Counted from the first letter of the stretch, positions 19,866 through 31,793 are shown. The stretch: 64,000 nucleotides of DNA from Gaertneriomyces semiglobifer (GCA_025558075.1 JAHLKF010000032.1:1-64000); one strand, 5' to 3'. The notes: a model not told the origin generated them from the letters alone. Translations and numbers: made by a program.

Positions 19866-20288
19866 CATTGTCTTCCAACACTTATTAGAATGATGCTTCC
19901 TTGCACAATCGTTCCAAAGGTTACTGGACATTATGCAACGAATGTCATAATGACAAAGCGCAACGGACTTGCATTTCCTCTACCATAGTTAAGCCATATT
20001 TATGCATGGAAGGAGAATTTCACTAATGCTAGCTCCTGCCATTTTCTATCACAACACTGATGTACATACCCACTTTTGTTGAACATTATTTGAACAACCT
20101 TACAACAAAGTGGTTTTGCAATGGCATCCAGGTTTTTCCACTGGTTTCTACCTACTTCAGGTAAATCAAATGGTTGACAAAGGTTAAGAAGCCGGAATTG
20201 CTTACAACTGGCTGCACCACATAGCCAAATCTGTCTTTGGTAACAAACATGGCAGCACCTCTGTGCTTTAGAGGTGATGTATTTGCTA

Positions 20289-20480
20289 AAGGTAGATTTG
20301 GATACCAATCTTTTGTGTATCGACCTTCATCTTGTCCTGGAGTTGTGCTGGGGGGGGGCCTCCTTTCATATCAGAGATTTACAAATACTTTACACCAAAC
20401 TGATCATTTATCAGTTCAGTTTAGAGCTTCCCTCCAGGTAGCGCCTTTCCATAGAGTTCTGTCTGTCTGGCTCCTTTCAG
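20289..20480 (+). repeat. Diverged direct repeat, copy 2
   Basis: Second copy of the segment at 19668-19865, about 620 bases downstream in the same orientation, with extra sequence around TTTATCAGTTCAG and a G-run. Confidence 0.6.
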
Positions 20481-21916
20481 AGTGAAGAGGTCCTTGAAAA
20501 CTACTTTTATGATTACTTTAAATCATCTGTGCTGCCAATGCGAACTGTTTGGTACAAGGATGTTGAAGTACCAAACTGGTGCTTGTTGGTTACCGTAAGA
20601 ATGCATGAGCACTGACCATGCACACCAATGCAGTAATCATGCAAGAAATCTTGGTGCATATCCCTGTGAAAGCGAGCTTTGTGGTCATGTTTTTCTTAAA
20701 TTGATGACATTCTCGTCTCGAACGCTGCGAGCGGGCTGTGGAATTCATGATTGCACCACGGGTTATTGATCTTGCCTGGGAGGCTCTGGCTCCGCCGGAA
20801 TCAGTGCGACTGCGCGGTAGGGTTAGGGTACACAGCCACCTTGGTGTATCGTTCCAGCGTTTCAAATGACCCCCGTTTCGAAGCGGGACCGAGCGGGAGG
20901 ACTGCACTAACCGAGACCTTGGGCTCTCAGTTTTCAACAGCGATTAATCGGGACTGGGCGGCAGGGGGTGAAGCAAAACCTTTGAGTTGCGTGGGATGTA
21001 CCGTGCTCTGCATGTGGATTGCAAGCCAACACGATCGGGTTGTATCTGCGCACCATAGTGTGTGGTAGCATCGATTATCATAGTGGGTGTCTTTTAGGGG
21101 CTTGTATGGTTCTGGCCCGGTGTTTAAAAATACCTGACACCCATTTCTTTGCCTGGGTCCATGCCAGCGCACCGGTACCGATTTTCTTTTCATTTTTAAT
21201 AAGAGGTACCGTAACCGCGAGTCCTGGCGCTGGCCCCCCCGGGTCCTTGCCCCCCAGGCCTTGGTTTGGGTCGCGGACGCCCACCACTTATTTTCTATTC
21301 TTCATACACACAAACTTACGCACACCACTCGCTCGGACCCACCGCCCACCCACTTTTGGACCTGTGGGAACGAACCGGTCGTTTAGACCCCTCTCCGTAG
21401 ACACGCCCCACGTTCTACTGTTCCTTTGGATACGCTTGGCTACGGCCTTAAATCGTGCCCACCCGTGATTACTCTATCTATTCGCCGGTGCGCTCCATCA
21501 AAATATCCTACTACGAGGTATGTATGTACAATTTGAATTGCTTGCAAGCGTCGGGCCTACCTGTCCTGGTTGGTATATACACGCATGTGTTATACAAACA
21601 TGGGTATTCCCCAGTGGCGGGACCCTCATGACCAGTGGACTGGCTTATGCCAATGCATGTCCCAGACCCTAGGGGGCCCGTCTATTGGTCGCTGCGCTTT
21701 GATCTTGACTTTGTCGGGCCTATTTCATTGTGCTCACACATGGATCTAATGTACCCAATGCACTACTAGAATCATCGCTGGACCGTGGTGAGTCCGTCGG
21801 ACCCAACTATATATGCGCCGCCAGCAGCCCCTTCGGTACGTTGTTGTACGTGCCATGGATCACAGTACCTCGAATAATCTGGGATGTTGTCCATGCACTA
21901 GCATATATTAGAAGAA

Positions 21917-24398
21917 ATGTCGACGCCAGCTGGCAGCGGTGTTCTTGAGAACAACCCTTATCAGTTTATAACACTGAATCAGAGTCCGCGACAGCGACAA
22001 AGCAGGTAGGAGAATGACCGGCGCGGCGCTCTGGAGTTCATCAACCATGGTGGTTTACAGCTGCTAATGTAACCTTTCAAAGGCACTACTTACTGAAATT
22101 ACGGCAGCAGCCCAAACACTCTCGTATGTGCGGCTTTGGCGAAAAGGTGGATCGTCGCCCGTTGGATCCTCCTCCGATCATCGTGCGTTGAACCTTGCAG
22201 ATTCCTTTTGATTTATGTCACCTTAACCTTATCACCCATGGGACGCATTTAGCAACTGGAAATACAGAACCCATTGTCCAACGATGAGAGGTAAAGCGTG
22301 TGTTAGTCATTTTTTGCTGCGGCTTTTTTCGCTGACTTCATTAGCACTTTCATCAGTTCGTACTTATACAATCCGTACTATTTCATGTACGCGTCGCTTA
22401 TTGCGGCTGACACTGAAGAGGAACTACATTTACTTCGCGACGGCAAAACGCGGTCTACAACAGGATCCATTGTATCCTCACTCTATCGGTTGAAAGATTT
22501 GGACAACAGAGATGGTGCTTTCTTCGTGTTCCCGGATCTGTCGGTGAGAATGGAAGGTGCCTATCGATTGAAGGTCAGGAAGCTTATTTCATTCATGTTA
22601 TTGGCCGACCAGTTTAACTGAACTATCTATCGTCCCTTTAGTTCTCACTATTTGAAATCATCAACACAGAGATATACTACTGCACTTCTATATGTTCAGA
22701 AGTATTCAGTAAGTTAGATAATCGTGAAGCCGGTTTTGCTTGCGAAGTTGTTCTACGATCTTCTAATCCGTTCGATATCAGACGTTTACCCGGCCAAGAA
22801 GTTCCCGGGAATGGAAGGTTGGTTTGTCATTCGTTGTCAGAGCGTTACATGTATCTAATTCATTGTGAAGAGTCCACCTTCTTGTCGAGAACTTTTGCTG
22901 AGCAAGGGCTGAAGATTCGTATTCGCAAAGAACTTCGCATGAGAAAGTGAGTGTGTTGACACTGATCTATTGTACTCTTCGCACTGTTGTTCATCTGCTT
23001 GAATATGTAGGGGCCGCGGGAAGAAGGGTACAGTAGAGACTGAAGCAAGTCCGGATATTAAGAAACGGCCGCGTAAGAAGAGCAGACGTGCAAGTGCTGA
23101 AGGCAGCGAAATTGGAACTGAATCAGGTGGCTCCGACGACGGGCGCCAGGAGTCTGCTCAGCGACGCAAGGTTGAGAGAAAGGAACGTGCTGGCGTAAGT
23201 TAACCTACTTCGGCACGTCAACATGTTACATCTCACTGAAGTTGCTTGGTAGTCTTCAAAAGAAGTAGCGACGACGAAAGCGCCTCACAATCCTCAAGGG
23301 TTTTCTGGTTATGAGCGCGCCTATAGCGCACCTGCACACGTAGATCAGCGACATTACAGTCACGTTGCTCACGACCCTATGTATACGCATTATGCGCCGG
23401 CTCCCGGAATGCAGTCAAAAGTTTGGAATGCACAAGGCGACCCGTATGCCCACAATGTGGCATCGCACTACACGCCAATGATGCATGACCCGAATGCCTA
23501 TCCAGTGCAGCCCACCGCTCCGGTGGGACCTGAGGAATATGCCATGTCGTACGAGGCAAGGGTGGGGTACCCGCATCACTACCCGCCTCGGGATCAGGAG
23601 CGTCCAATGTCAGAGTGGCATCATCGCGAGTATCCGCGCCATTCGTATGGTCCGGCGCCATACCCGGCAGGGCATGGGTACGACGATGTACACTCGCGAC
23701 CGGCTCCTCAACCTGGCGATCATGCTGCTGGGCCTCACGGTGGACCCGTATACTACGGTCAGCACCCGGCGGCAAAACACGGAGAGTATAAGCAGGATGG
23801 TGCGCACGCTTCGAAATACCCAGCTGGATATGGTTTCAACGCTGCTTTCCACGTTCCGTCGCAGCATCATATCGGTGAACCTGCGGCTGCTGTCCGCTCA
23901 ACGCCGAATCCACAACATGCAGAGTATGCGCATTCGGTGCATGGAGGTGACAAGGGTTACCCAATAGCACAACATCTCGCTCATCCACAGTACTACGCCG
24001 GTCCTCCAGCACCTGGAGGCCCGGGTTCGTATGGTCAGCCAGCCGGTGGCTCGTATCCATACCCCTCAGGGAATGGAGGCGGTCCTTCGGTTCAGGCAGA
24101 ACCGCAAGCACCAGCGCCTATGGCGGGTGGCGATGGGCGACCATCTGGTGCACACAAGGCGGACCCCGGTTATCCTGGGTATTCATCGCAGCAGTTTCCG
24201 GCTTACGGGCAGCAACCTCCGTATAAGCTACCACCCATTCACGAGATTACAGATCGTTCGCAACAGTCGGAAGGAAGCCTGCAAACGCCTGCACACACAC
24301 AGCTCGCTACTGCGTCAAACGCACAAGGCGCGCAGCAACAACCTCAAGGGACAGGACAAGGGACCCAGGGCTCCCGTGGGGACGGAAACTGGATGTAG
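21917..24398 (+). CDS. Velvet-domain transcription regulator, nine exons
   Basis: Exons 21917-22005, 22083-22182, 22253-22290, 22357-22573, 22642-22708, 22782-22817, 22871-22946, 23011-23194 and 23253-24398 keep frame throughout and give 650 residues. The velvet fold spans residues 10-220: RMCGFGEKVDRRPLDPPPI, then YFMYASL, GSIVSSLYRLKD, FFVFPDLSVRMEGAYRLK and KFPGME...LSRTFAEQGLKIRIRKE. These are hallmark segments of VelB/VosA/VeA proteins, which bind DNA through an NF-kappaB-like fold and couple light and nutrient cues to sporulation and secondary metabolism. Two basic clusters (KKRPRKKSRR and RRKVERKER) follow as likely nuclear signals. The tail of about 380 residues is rich in Pro, His, Tyr, Gly and Gln and is probably disordered. 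The intron-4 donor is GTCAGG. Confidence 0.9.
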
Positions 24399-24634
24399 AT
24401 TTCAAGAAGTGGTAATGTTAAAGCGACGTTGAGCGTCTGGGTGATTACTGTACATGTTTGATGAAGATAATGTAGCTTTGCGCACATGCACAATTATCCA
24501 ATTAGCATTACTCGATGATATGTACAGTTTGAAACGGTCCGTCCATAGCTCGTCCTGCTGACGATTGGCGATCAAAGGTGCAGAGTACGGCTCCGACCCT
24601 AGTTGCAGAGGCTTCAGGCGAGATGCGACATGTT

Positions 24635-25525
24635 TCACCAATTAGCGAATCTCTCTTGTCGCAACTTCATGCGCCTTGCCAGAGCAACGGAATCTTGAAG
24701 ACATACACTCATTCGTTCCGCTTTGCATTCGGACGAGCAAAAGACTAATCTGACAGCCATCGTACCGAAGAGACAGAACTTTTCTTGAACAATCAGCCAC
24801 GTGTAGGGAGTGATCATAAAACGACCACACCTCTCGCAACAGGTATGTTGCATGCGAGCTTCATTCTTGAGCGTGACCACCATCTCAGACAAATGCGAAC
24901 CCTCACGTTTTAGTAGCTGCCGATGACTAGCCTGATAAATCTTGGCTAGGCACAAGTCGTACAGCGACAAGGGAACCCGCGACGTATACTCGTCAGTTAC
25001 GCCAAAGGATTCTGATGAAAAGCCATCAGGCCGAAGACTCCATATGTTCCCACTATAGCATAATTTTTTCCACCCTCGTTTCTTGATAGAACTCGGTAGA
25101 AAGAGCAGTCTGTTACTTTGAAGGTTCAGCGAGGTTAGTCGAGGCAATGCTTCGGAAGCAATAGCGTAAGGGATAAATGCCAGCTTGTTGCGTGACAGGT
25201 TCAGAGACTCAAGGTTAGGAAGGCCGATTACCTCACTAGGGAAACGCTCCAGGCCTAGGTTGCTCAAATTGAGTGACCTCAGGTTTTTTGCAAGAAGCGC
25301 TTTCATACAGACATTCGTCGGCAGAAAGAAGGCTGCCAACGTATCTTCCAGTGAGAATTGCCCAACTGGTGAGGTACAGGTGGAGGTATCATTTCGCGGC
25401 GTCGCACGTACTCGTCTTTCTTGAACAGCGGAGTTCGAATTCCGAGTACTACGTAGCTTTCGGGTTCGACGTTGAGAGCATATTTCTGGGTCCTTCGTCT
25501 GCATAACGTTGATGGTAAGGGACAT
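24635..25525 (-). CDS. Leucine-rich repeat protein with Cys-rich C-terminus
   Basis: A single exon of about 296 residues from the ATG at 25525; an in-frame ATG at 25552 would add nine residues. The N-terminus is basic and Ser/Arg-rich. Residues 75-160 hold three to four typical LRRs (LRSLNLSNLGLERFPSEV, LESLNLSRNKLAFIPYAI, LTSLNLQSNRLLFLPSSI). The C-terminal 80 residues carry a possible zinc site: CCERCGRF, then CLFGTM and CSSEC. This LRR plus Cys-cluster layout occurs in small fungal LRR proteins of unknown role. It converges with the velvet gene, whose stop is 237 bases away. No signal peptide or membrane segment, so probably intracellular. Confidence 0.75.
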   Translation of the reverse strand: MSLTINVMQTKDPEICSQRRTRKLRSTRNSNSAVQERRVRATPRNDTSTCTSPVGQFSLEDTLAAFFLPTNVCMKALLAKNLRSLNLSNLGLERFPSEVIGLPNLESLNLSRNKLAFIPYAIASEALPRLTSLNLQSNRLLFLPSSIKKRGWKKLCYSGNIWSLRPDGFSSESFGVTDEYTSRVPLSLYDLCLAKIYQASHRQLLKREGSHLSEMVVTLKNEARMQHTCCERCGRFMITPYTWLIVQEKFCLFGTMAVRLVFCSSECKAERMSVCLQDSVALARRMKLRQERFANW

Positions 25526-25718
25526 CCTTACAAAAATATGAACGGCAGCCACCTAGACAATGGTCAGCAGAATGCCGTTACGTTTTCCACGCGTCAAATA
25601 TTTCTCAACGGGGAACTCTTTCAATGAAAGCAGATATCGATATCTTAACCCAGTCGCAATTTATTCACCGTTCATACGCACAATACCACAAAACATATAC
25701 AATTTGCAACACTACTCT

Positions 25719-27496
25719 TTACGCTTGCCAGATGCTATAGTTGCGGGGTTTGCCGGTGCGCATTTGATATGACCGCATCGTGTTGCCCACGGTCGATAGG
25801 CCTCCAAGCAAAGCCATAGACGTTGGGAAAATATGTCGGGTTCTTGCAGCGCGCGGTAGGGTATACGCTGTCAGGCCAAGAGATGCAACAGAAGCGACAT
25901 CATAGCCGCTGCGTGGGTTATCGCCGCGAAGTAAATACCCAGAATAACCGAATGCCGCTCCGATGCCAGCATAAACAAGTGCGGCGCTCGGGTTCTTGAC
26001 TACGTTCTGGGCATATAGCGCTCCACCGGCACCTGCAAATATACTATGTTAGCGCGGCTCATTTGCAATATCGTTCATAATAGATACTCACACATGGTCG
26101 CTAGCAAGATATGAGGGGTGGGGTCGAGGCTCGAGGCAACCGTTGTTACAACAGCAGCCGCTGACTCTGCACGCGTATCGTTCGGGTTGAGTATGACACC
26201 CATGTGCGGCACCTTACCGTCGCCAACTGCCTCAATCGTGATAATATCAACTTCTCCAGCTTTCTGGTCCTGTGTGGCTCGTGAAATCTTTTCATTGGCC
26301 ATTTCAGTCGCGCTTTTAACCTTGTCCGTGGCACCATTTATTCCATGCAAGATGGTTTGCTTAGCTTTGTCGATTGATTGGTCCGCTAAACGGGAGATGG
26401 TTGCTGCTTTTTGCTCTGACGCGTGTAAGGTATCGACCGCTGCCTCTTTGAGATTATCCACAGATTCCCGTGCACGACCGTAGCCCTCCTCAGCAATATG
26501 TGAGGCTTCATTAACTGCCTTCTCTGCTTCACGGGTGGTTTGCCACCATCCGGAGAAAAAGCCTTTCTTGACGGTATCCGCTGCTTCCTTGCTAGCTTGA
26601 ACGGCGCGCTCCCCAATATCATCTGCACGGCGAGAAATACTCGCCGCACTCTGCTCAGCATCGCGAACAGTGGCACTGACAGACGTTTTTGCCCCATCGT
26701 AAGCTTTAAGAGACATGTCCTCGGCCTGCCTGGCAAGCTGAGCAGCCCGCTCTGCGGCTTCGCGGGTTAAATGTTCGGCCTTCTTCTCGGTTTCCCACAT
26801 GGAACTAATCAACCCCTTCTGTGCGTCCTCAACAATTTGCTTTCCCTTCTGATATTCGTTTTTCACCTCCTGCGACCCATTGTGGATTGCATGTTTTGCA
26901 CCCTCCAGCTTACTTCCTCCAGTCGATGTCAAATGGCGCGCTTTGTCAGCTACTACTCCTCCCGCATCCTGTGTCGACTGAGTAATGTTCGCCCAAGTTA
27001 TCTCTGTACTTGGCGATTTCTCATCAACGGGTTGCACCTTACTTCCCCAGCTAAACCATGATGACTTTGCCGACTTTTCGACCGCGGCCTCTTGATTCTT
27101 GACAGAAGACCACATCCGACTGGCGGCGGTTTCAGCTTCGACTTTTAGTGCTGCAGCTTTCCTTTCTGCAGCTTCGATTGCTTCTTGGGTATACTCGGTA
27201 GCTGACTGTTTCATCCTCTCTGCCTCATGCACGGCATTCTCGTATCGCTGTTTCGCATAGTGGTTGATGTCTTCCATGCTCTGCTTGGCAGCATGACGCA
27301 CATTCGCACCCTTTGTGCGATCGTCCGTCGAATGCAATACTAGATGACAACCAATAAGTTCTTACGCTGGCACTAACATCACAAGATAGGCAGCCTCACC
27401 GTCTTCTACAGCCTGTTTGGTTTCGTGGCCGACATCTTCGGCTCTCTGTTTGGCATTGTGTGCGGCATCATCGGTGGTTCGAAACCATGTGACCAT
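25719..27496 (-). CDS. LEA/apolipoprotein-like amphipathic-repeat protein with hydrophobic C-terminus
   Basis: Three exons (27496-27400, 27339-26092, 26032-25719) splice in frame to 552 residues. Residues 10-400 are one long chain of Ala/Lys/Glu-rich amphipathic helices (AAERKAAALKVEAETAASRM, KKAEHLTREAAERAAQLARQ) with little Cys, like group-3 LEA or apolipoprotein-type repeats. Two evenly placed SSWFSWGSK / FFSGWWQTT segments interrupt them. The last exon encodes a compact hydrophobic module: NPSAALVYAGIGAAFGYSGY, then a second and third hydrophobic segment. This resembles small mitochondrial-membrane proteins such as TMEM14-like ones. Probably anchored in a membrane with the helices lying on its surface; a role in desiccation or stress tolerance or organelle contact is inference. 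A TATA box lies about 105 bases upstream. Confidence 0.75.
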
Positions 27497-27598
27497 CGTT
27501 GCTGTGCTTCGTCTTAACAAGTGTTGCTTCAAGTTCTAACTCTTTTCGAGTCTGATATGGGTTTGTGAGGTTGGCAGGAAGTACCTGGGCGTACTCGC

Positions 27599-27611
27599 TT
27601 ATATTTATATG
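27599..27611 (-). promoter_or_regulatory. TATA box of the amphipathic-repeat gene
   Basis: TATAAATATAAG on the minus strand about 105 bases upstream of the ATG at 27496. Confidence 0.5.
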
Positions 27612-28390
27612 TGCGAGCGACATCTCTTTATGATGACGCAGCTCGCGCCGAGGCTTGGGTTCTTGAGAGTTCGTCAGAATTTAATCAGTTGGGGCAGGTT
27701 CTTTAAGAGCGCACGCGTAATAGTAAACGCCCGTGGCGGAGCTTATGCAATGCTTCTAAGCCTCATCACGTAATCAGTTTCTTTCCGCACTCGTATAAAA
27801 GGAATCGCTGATCTTGAAGCGCTTGTCAATTCTAACAACACTCTCATTCGACAACGCACTTTGACGTTGAGATGTTGACCGGTTGACGAAGGAGACGAAA
27901 CTCGTGAGACGATGACGATTGTCGTTGCACGCCTTTCCTCTCTGCGTGAACCATCAACGGAACCACCTATTTATCATCATCTGTGATACTGGTATGCAAA
28001 CGCCATCTTTTAAGCCGGCGCCTTACTCTTTGCCCTGTGAGTTTGAAGCGTGACTAGTATGGCGGAAACTGATGCGCTCGTTCTCTGATGCGCACCTTTT
28101 ACGAAAGGCAGTGCTCGAGAATGACGAAGAGAAATTGTCTGCCCTGAATGACAACCCAGGATTGAAGGGCCTGTTTTCTCACACATTTTGCCACACTTTA
28201 ACCCCTAGCATGAATTTATAGTTGTACGCACTCGCAGGTACATATACACCTTACGTACAGGACTCGGCTTCACAGTTCAAACTCGGTCCTCTTTTTAAAA
28301 TGACTCAACACAGCATATTGAAATACACCGGTCTCTTGTGGGCAAAATCCCGCACTCAGGCTAGCCTGTTTGCTAAGGCGAACTCAAGCC
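27612..28390. other. Intergenic region with a plus-strand TATA box
   Basis: No convincing protein gene. TATAAAAGG at 27793 points rightward and could start an uncharacterised transcript between 27.82 and 28.2 kb. Its partner on the other strand is the promoter of the amphipathic-repeat gene. Confidence 0.35.
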
Positions 28391-28651
28391 TTATGCTTGC
28401 GATCCCCTGCTGAACCCAGGATAGATCGAGAAAATCAAGCTGGCTAGCATCGACAACTGCTGCTGGTGTTCAGAAAGACAGATCGGCATTTGACTGGGAG
28501 GAGGGACGGGAGGTTGCCGATGTACACGTCGACCCTGAAGATAACATGAATCGCAGCCCCCATCCTTGCTGCAGCCCCAGCAGACAGTGAACCATAAAAG
28601 GCTCACTATCCCGATAGATACCACAACTCGTGAGACAGGATTGATGGTCAT
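28391..28651 (-). CDS. Small hypothetical protein with N-terminal membrane segment
   Basis: An 86-codon frame from the ATG at 28651; the frame is open to 28693. Residues 8-24 are hydrophobic (VVVSIGIVSLLWFTVCW), then a short Cys cluster (CWGCSKDGGCDSC) and a Pro/Gln-rich tail. This would fit a signal anchor or secreted peptide. Support comes from a TATAAAAGG box at 28831-28823 and a GTGAGT donor near 28715 that could open a 5' UTR intron. No homologue recognised; it may be chance. Confidence 0.3.
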   Translation of the reverse strand: MTINPVSRVVVSIGIVSLLWFTVCWGCSKDGGCDSCYLQGRRVHRQPPVPPPSQMPICLSEHQQQLSMLASLIFSIYPGFSRGSQA

Positions 28652-28822
28652 GGTCCCAGCAGGCTTTCGAGACACACCACCAATGCGCTTCAAAGCTACC
28701 TAGCTGAGTGACTCACCTGAATGTTGAAGGGGACTCGTGATTCGTGTTTTTGATGATGGAGGGGTTCGGAGGGGAGGTGGGAGGAATGGTGAAGAAAAGG
28801 GTGATGCGGCTGCAAGCGAGCG

Positions 28823-28831
28823 CCTTTTATA
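28823..28831 (-). promoter_or_regulatory. TATA box on the minus strand
   Basis: TATAAAAGG about 175 bases upstream of the small frame at 28651-28391. Confidence 0.4.
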
Positions 28832-29668
28832 TTTAGGCGATTCCCTGTTGAACTGCTTTGTGAACTTTGACAGGTCTGAGGACGACGCGGAACAGTGGGT
28901 CTCCTGTATGTTTGGACGCGCATAGCTGGTGTTAGGGTTTTACATTAACTGGTCGCACATGACCGTTTTCCGTGTTCGACTGACATGTGTGGCCACTGAC
29001 CTGCTTCACTTCTGTCCAATTGCATTTGTGACTGTGGCGTTATGAGATACACTTGACTTGAGTCAGGGACTCAGGGGCGCGTTTGAGAACGACGTTTCAG
29101 ATGGCTTATTGCCGCGATCCGCGAAGAAGGGAAAACGCAGGCATCGTCGCTCGCTCTGTCCTGCGATTCCATTTCTGCAACGTAACTTGCCGACCGTGAA
29201 CGAACGTACACAGCAACTGAAAGGAGAACCCATACGTGTGGTTTACTGGTGTCGAAATTTGACAGCTGTGACTGCTGGCAGCCTTCTAGAGCACCATTTA
29301 TTCCTACTTGTGGTGCACCTCGAGCAATAAGAACCATCTGTTCTTCCTTACACGTCCGTCAGCTCACTCTCTCTCCGCCGGAATTACTTCCGAAGGACGT
29401 TACTTGGAGCCTTCTCGACGACCGAGGAGATATATGCAGATTTTTGGGGCGAATAGACGACTGTTTACTGCCGGCCCAAACGTGATCTGGAAAAGTGGTA
29501 GTAGGAACCTCATCGGGCGACAGGGACTACCGCTAAGAAAGGAGAAGGCGTATCGAGCGGGCTACGGCCCTTCGCGGCGTAAGGCCGTCGGCCCTTGCCT
29601 AGTGAGGAATTCATCACTCGTCCGTTTGACGACTATCTTTCCTGCCATACCCACAACTCCACAACAAA
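28832..29668. other. Intergenic region upstream of the Spa2-like gene
   Basis: No gene supported. The segment 29500-29600 is rich in GGCC/GCCG. No clear TATA box near the Spa2-like start. Confidence 0.4.
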
Positions 29669-31793
29669 ATGGCAGAATCCGTTTCGGTACAATACAATCT
29701 GCTGAAGCAGTATCTAGCCGTCTTCCTGCGAGAGAGGAATGGGGCATCCGACCGAATAGGGGCAAAGGAAAAGCTAGCAAAGCTGTCTTCATTACAGCTA
29801 TCAGAACTTTCGACGGACGTCTATGACGAAGCCAACCGGCGAATGGAGAACGCTCCTCCGCCATTCTTGCCCGTACAACCCCAGTTTCCCTCCAAGAGAA
29901 ATCAAGCTCGACAAAAGCTTGCTACGCTCCAGTCGTCCCGGTTTAAAGAACTTGCCGCCGAAGTGTTTTTCGAACTAGAGCGACGCTACCCTGATCTGTC
30001 GCAGCAAGGTAGATTCGCGGGCGCGGGACGCCCGAGTGGTGCCGCGACTATGCCGCGAGGATCAGGATCAGTATCGAACGCGAGAGCAGTGGGAGATGCC
30101 GTGCGCGCTATGAACTCGAATAACCGAAGCATCCCTGAACGTGGAGCGTCCAGGACGGCTGCTGCGATGACTTTGAACAGAGCGGCTGCGCGACAGTTTA
30201 CCAACACGTCAGCAAATCGACAGCCGCCCATGGGAGCGGCGGCTGTGATGGCGCAAAGAGGCAGGAGCAGAGAACGACCACCGCTTCCCCCAGTACCCCC
30301 AACCCCTGAAATAGATGGTATTTACAGGTCGAGCCTGACATCTCCCAGGCCACCAAGTGGGCGGCAGTCGGGAGCACCTATGGTGAGTGCATATGGCCTT
30401 GTTAAATGGCTAAGGAGAAGCCTAGGCTCACATACATATTAGGGTGGAAGTGGAATGTCAAACATAAGAGAAGAATACGAGACACAGATAGTGACATTGA
30501 AACGACAATTGAAAGAGGTTGCGGCATCCAACGATGTAATACAGCTGCAAGAGGAACTTGAGGAAGAGAGAGAATCATTACGGTTTCTGCAAAAGAAATA
30601 TGACGACCTTCTCAATGACTATGACGCAGTACGAGAAGAACTCTCTGTCCAGCAACGAGCAGCTGAGGCTTCAAAGGCAGATGCCGATGCGTTACTACGA
30701 GATGTACAGTTGCTCTCGGACAAAAACCAGAGATTACAGCAGGAGAAGGTTCAGGACATGGAACTGATTCAACAGCTCAAAGATCAGGTTAGTATACAAT
30801 GCTGGCCGTTTTCCTCAAAACACTTTCTGACGCCGCATTTAGATACAGCAACTTGGTGCAGAGGGGGGAAGTATAGCTCCTTCAACGCCGCGAACGAGAA
30901 TGGACTCCGCAAAAGGTGATCTGTTCTTAAGCTCGGATCCAGCCGAAGACGCGCGCGTACTCGTGTTCCAGGATACGGCGGAACGGTTCATTGTGTCAGC
31001 ACGCCAGGATCAACCGAGCAATCTGCTTTCGAATGTTAAAGCGGTAATTCTCTGCATCAAAGATCTCACCGAAGAGTCCGAGCGGTTGGAAGCGACCGTT
31101 GAGTCTGACCTTGACTACCAAACATTGGTTTCGTGCCGAGAGACCTTGTCAAATCATCTTGCGGATTTGGTTAATAATACCAAATTGTACTCGCAAGGGT
31201 CAGGAGTTGACTTATCGGCACTCGAGGATGGTGTCAGAACTCTGGAAAAGGATGTCCGGACGCTCGTTGAGACACTTGCACTTGTTGCCGGAAGTACCCC
31301 GCCGGCGTCGCCTGACCTTCCACCCGTGCCCGCTGAACCGGTACCAGAAACGAAGCCGCTCTCTGCGATTGACTTGAAACTCTTCATTGAAGATCAAACG
31401 GACGCGATTGTTTCACAGATTCAAAACCTGTTGATGTCTCTGAAAGATTCGTCGCCCTCTGCAAGCATCAACTCCATATCCTCCATCAGTTCCACTGTCG
31501 ACAATGTTATCTATGAAACGCGGCGAACCGCACCGATGTTGGACAGCGATACACGAGATATGAGCGAGGCCGTGCTCCAGCTCATGGCGAATAGTGCAGC
31601 CGACTTGAACGACTTAGGCAACACCCTGGAAAAGGAACGGGGAAGTAAGATCGTAAAACAAAAGATCGGCAACAGCGCCTATGAAGTTGCTAAGGTATGT
31701 GTGTCGCATTTCGGCTCTGGATTGCGTTCCTCACTCTCATCAAATCAATTCTATCATCAGCATGTTAAGGACTTGCTTGGCCTCTTCGAGTAA
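29669..31793 (+). CDS. Spa2-like polarisome scaffold (Spa2-homology/GIT domain)
   Basis: Four exons (29669-30382, 30443-30787, 30843-31694, 31761-31793) give 647 residues. Two Spa2-homology repeats lie at residues 20-50 and 70-108: AKEKLAKLSSLQLSELSTDV followed by EANRR, and ARQKLATLQSSRFKELAAEV followed by ERRYPDL. This is the SHD-I signature shared by yeast Spa2/Sph1 and animal GIT proteins. A Pro/Arg/Ala-rich linker leads to a coiled coil at about residues 245-355 and a helical C-terminal half (SAKGDLFLSSDPAEDARVLV onward). In yeasts Spa2 organises formin, MAPK and Rab-GAP components at growth sites. Here it would act in rhizoid or sporangium polarity (inference). The ATG at 29669 sits in CAACAAAATGG. 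Confidence 0.85.

Larger units (their letters stand above)
17450..21916. other. Gene-free, repeat-derived block
   Basis: About 4.5 kb without a credible gene on either strand. The first part (to about 17720) carries GGAATGTC-type motifs of the transposon end. From 17.8 to 20.6 kb the sequence is AT-rich with scattered short frames. It includes an 18-G run and two diverged copies of a ~190-bp segment. From 20.7 to 21.9 kb it is more GC-rich and contains the velvet promoter region. The block looks like decayed mobile DNA. Confidence 0.5.

Noticed and set aside
20818..20832. TAGGGTTAGGG telomere-like words
   Set aside because: Only about two units, inside a non-terminal block; not a telomere.
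29058..29826. Overlapping frames upstream of the Spa2-like gene on both strands
   Set aside because: Mutually overlapping, Arg/Ser/Pro-rich and without splice or promoter support.
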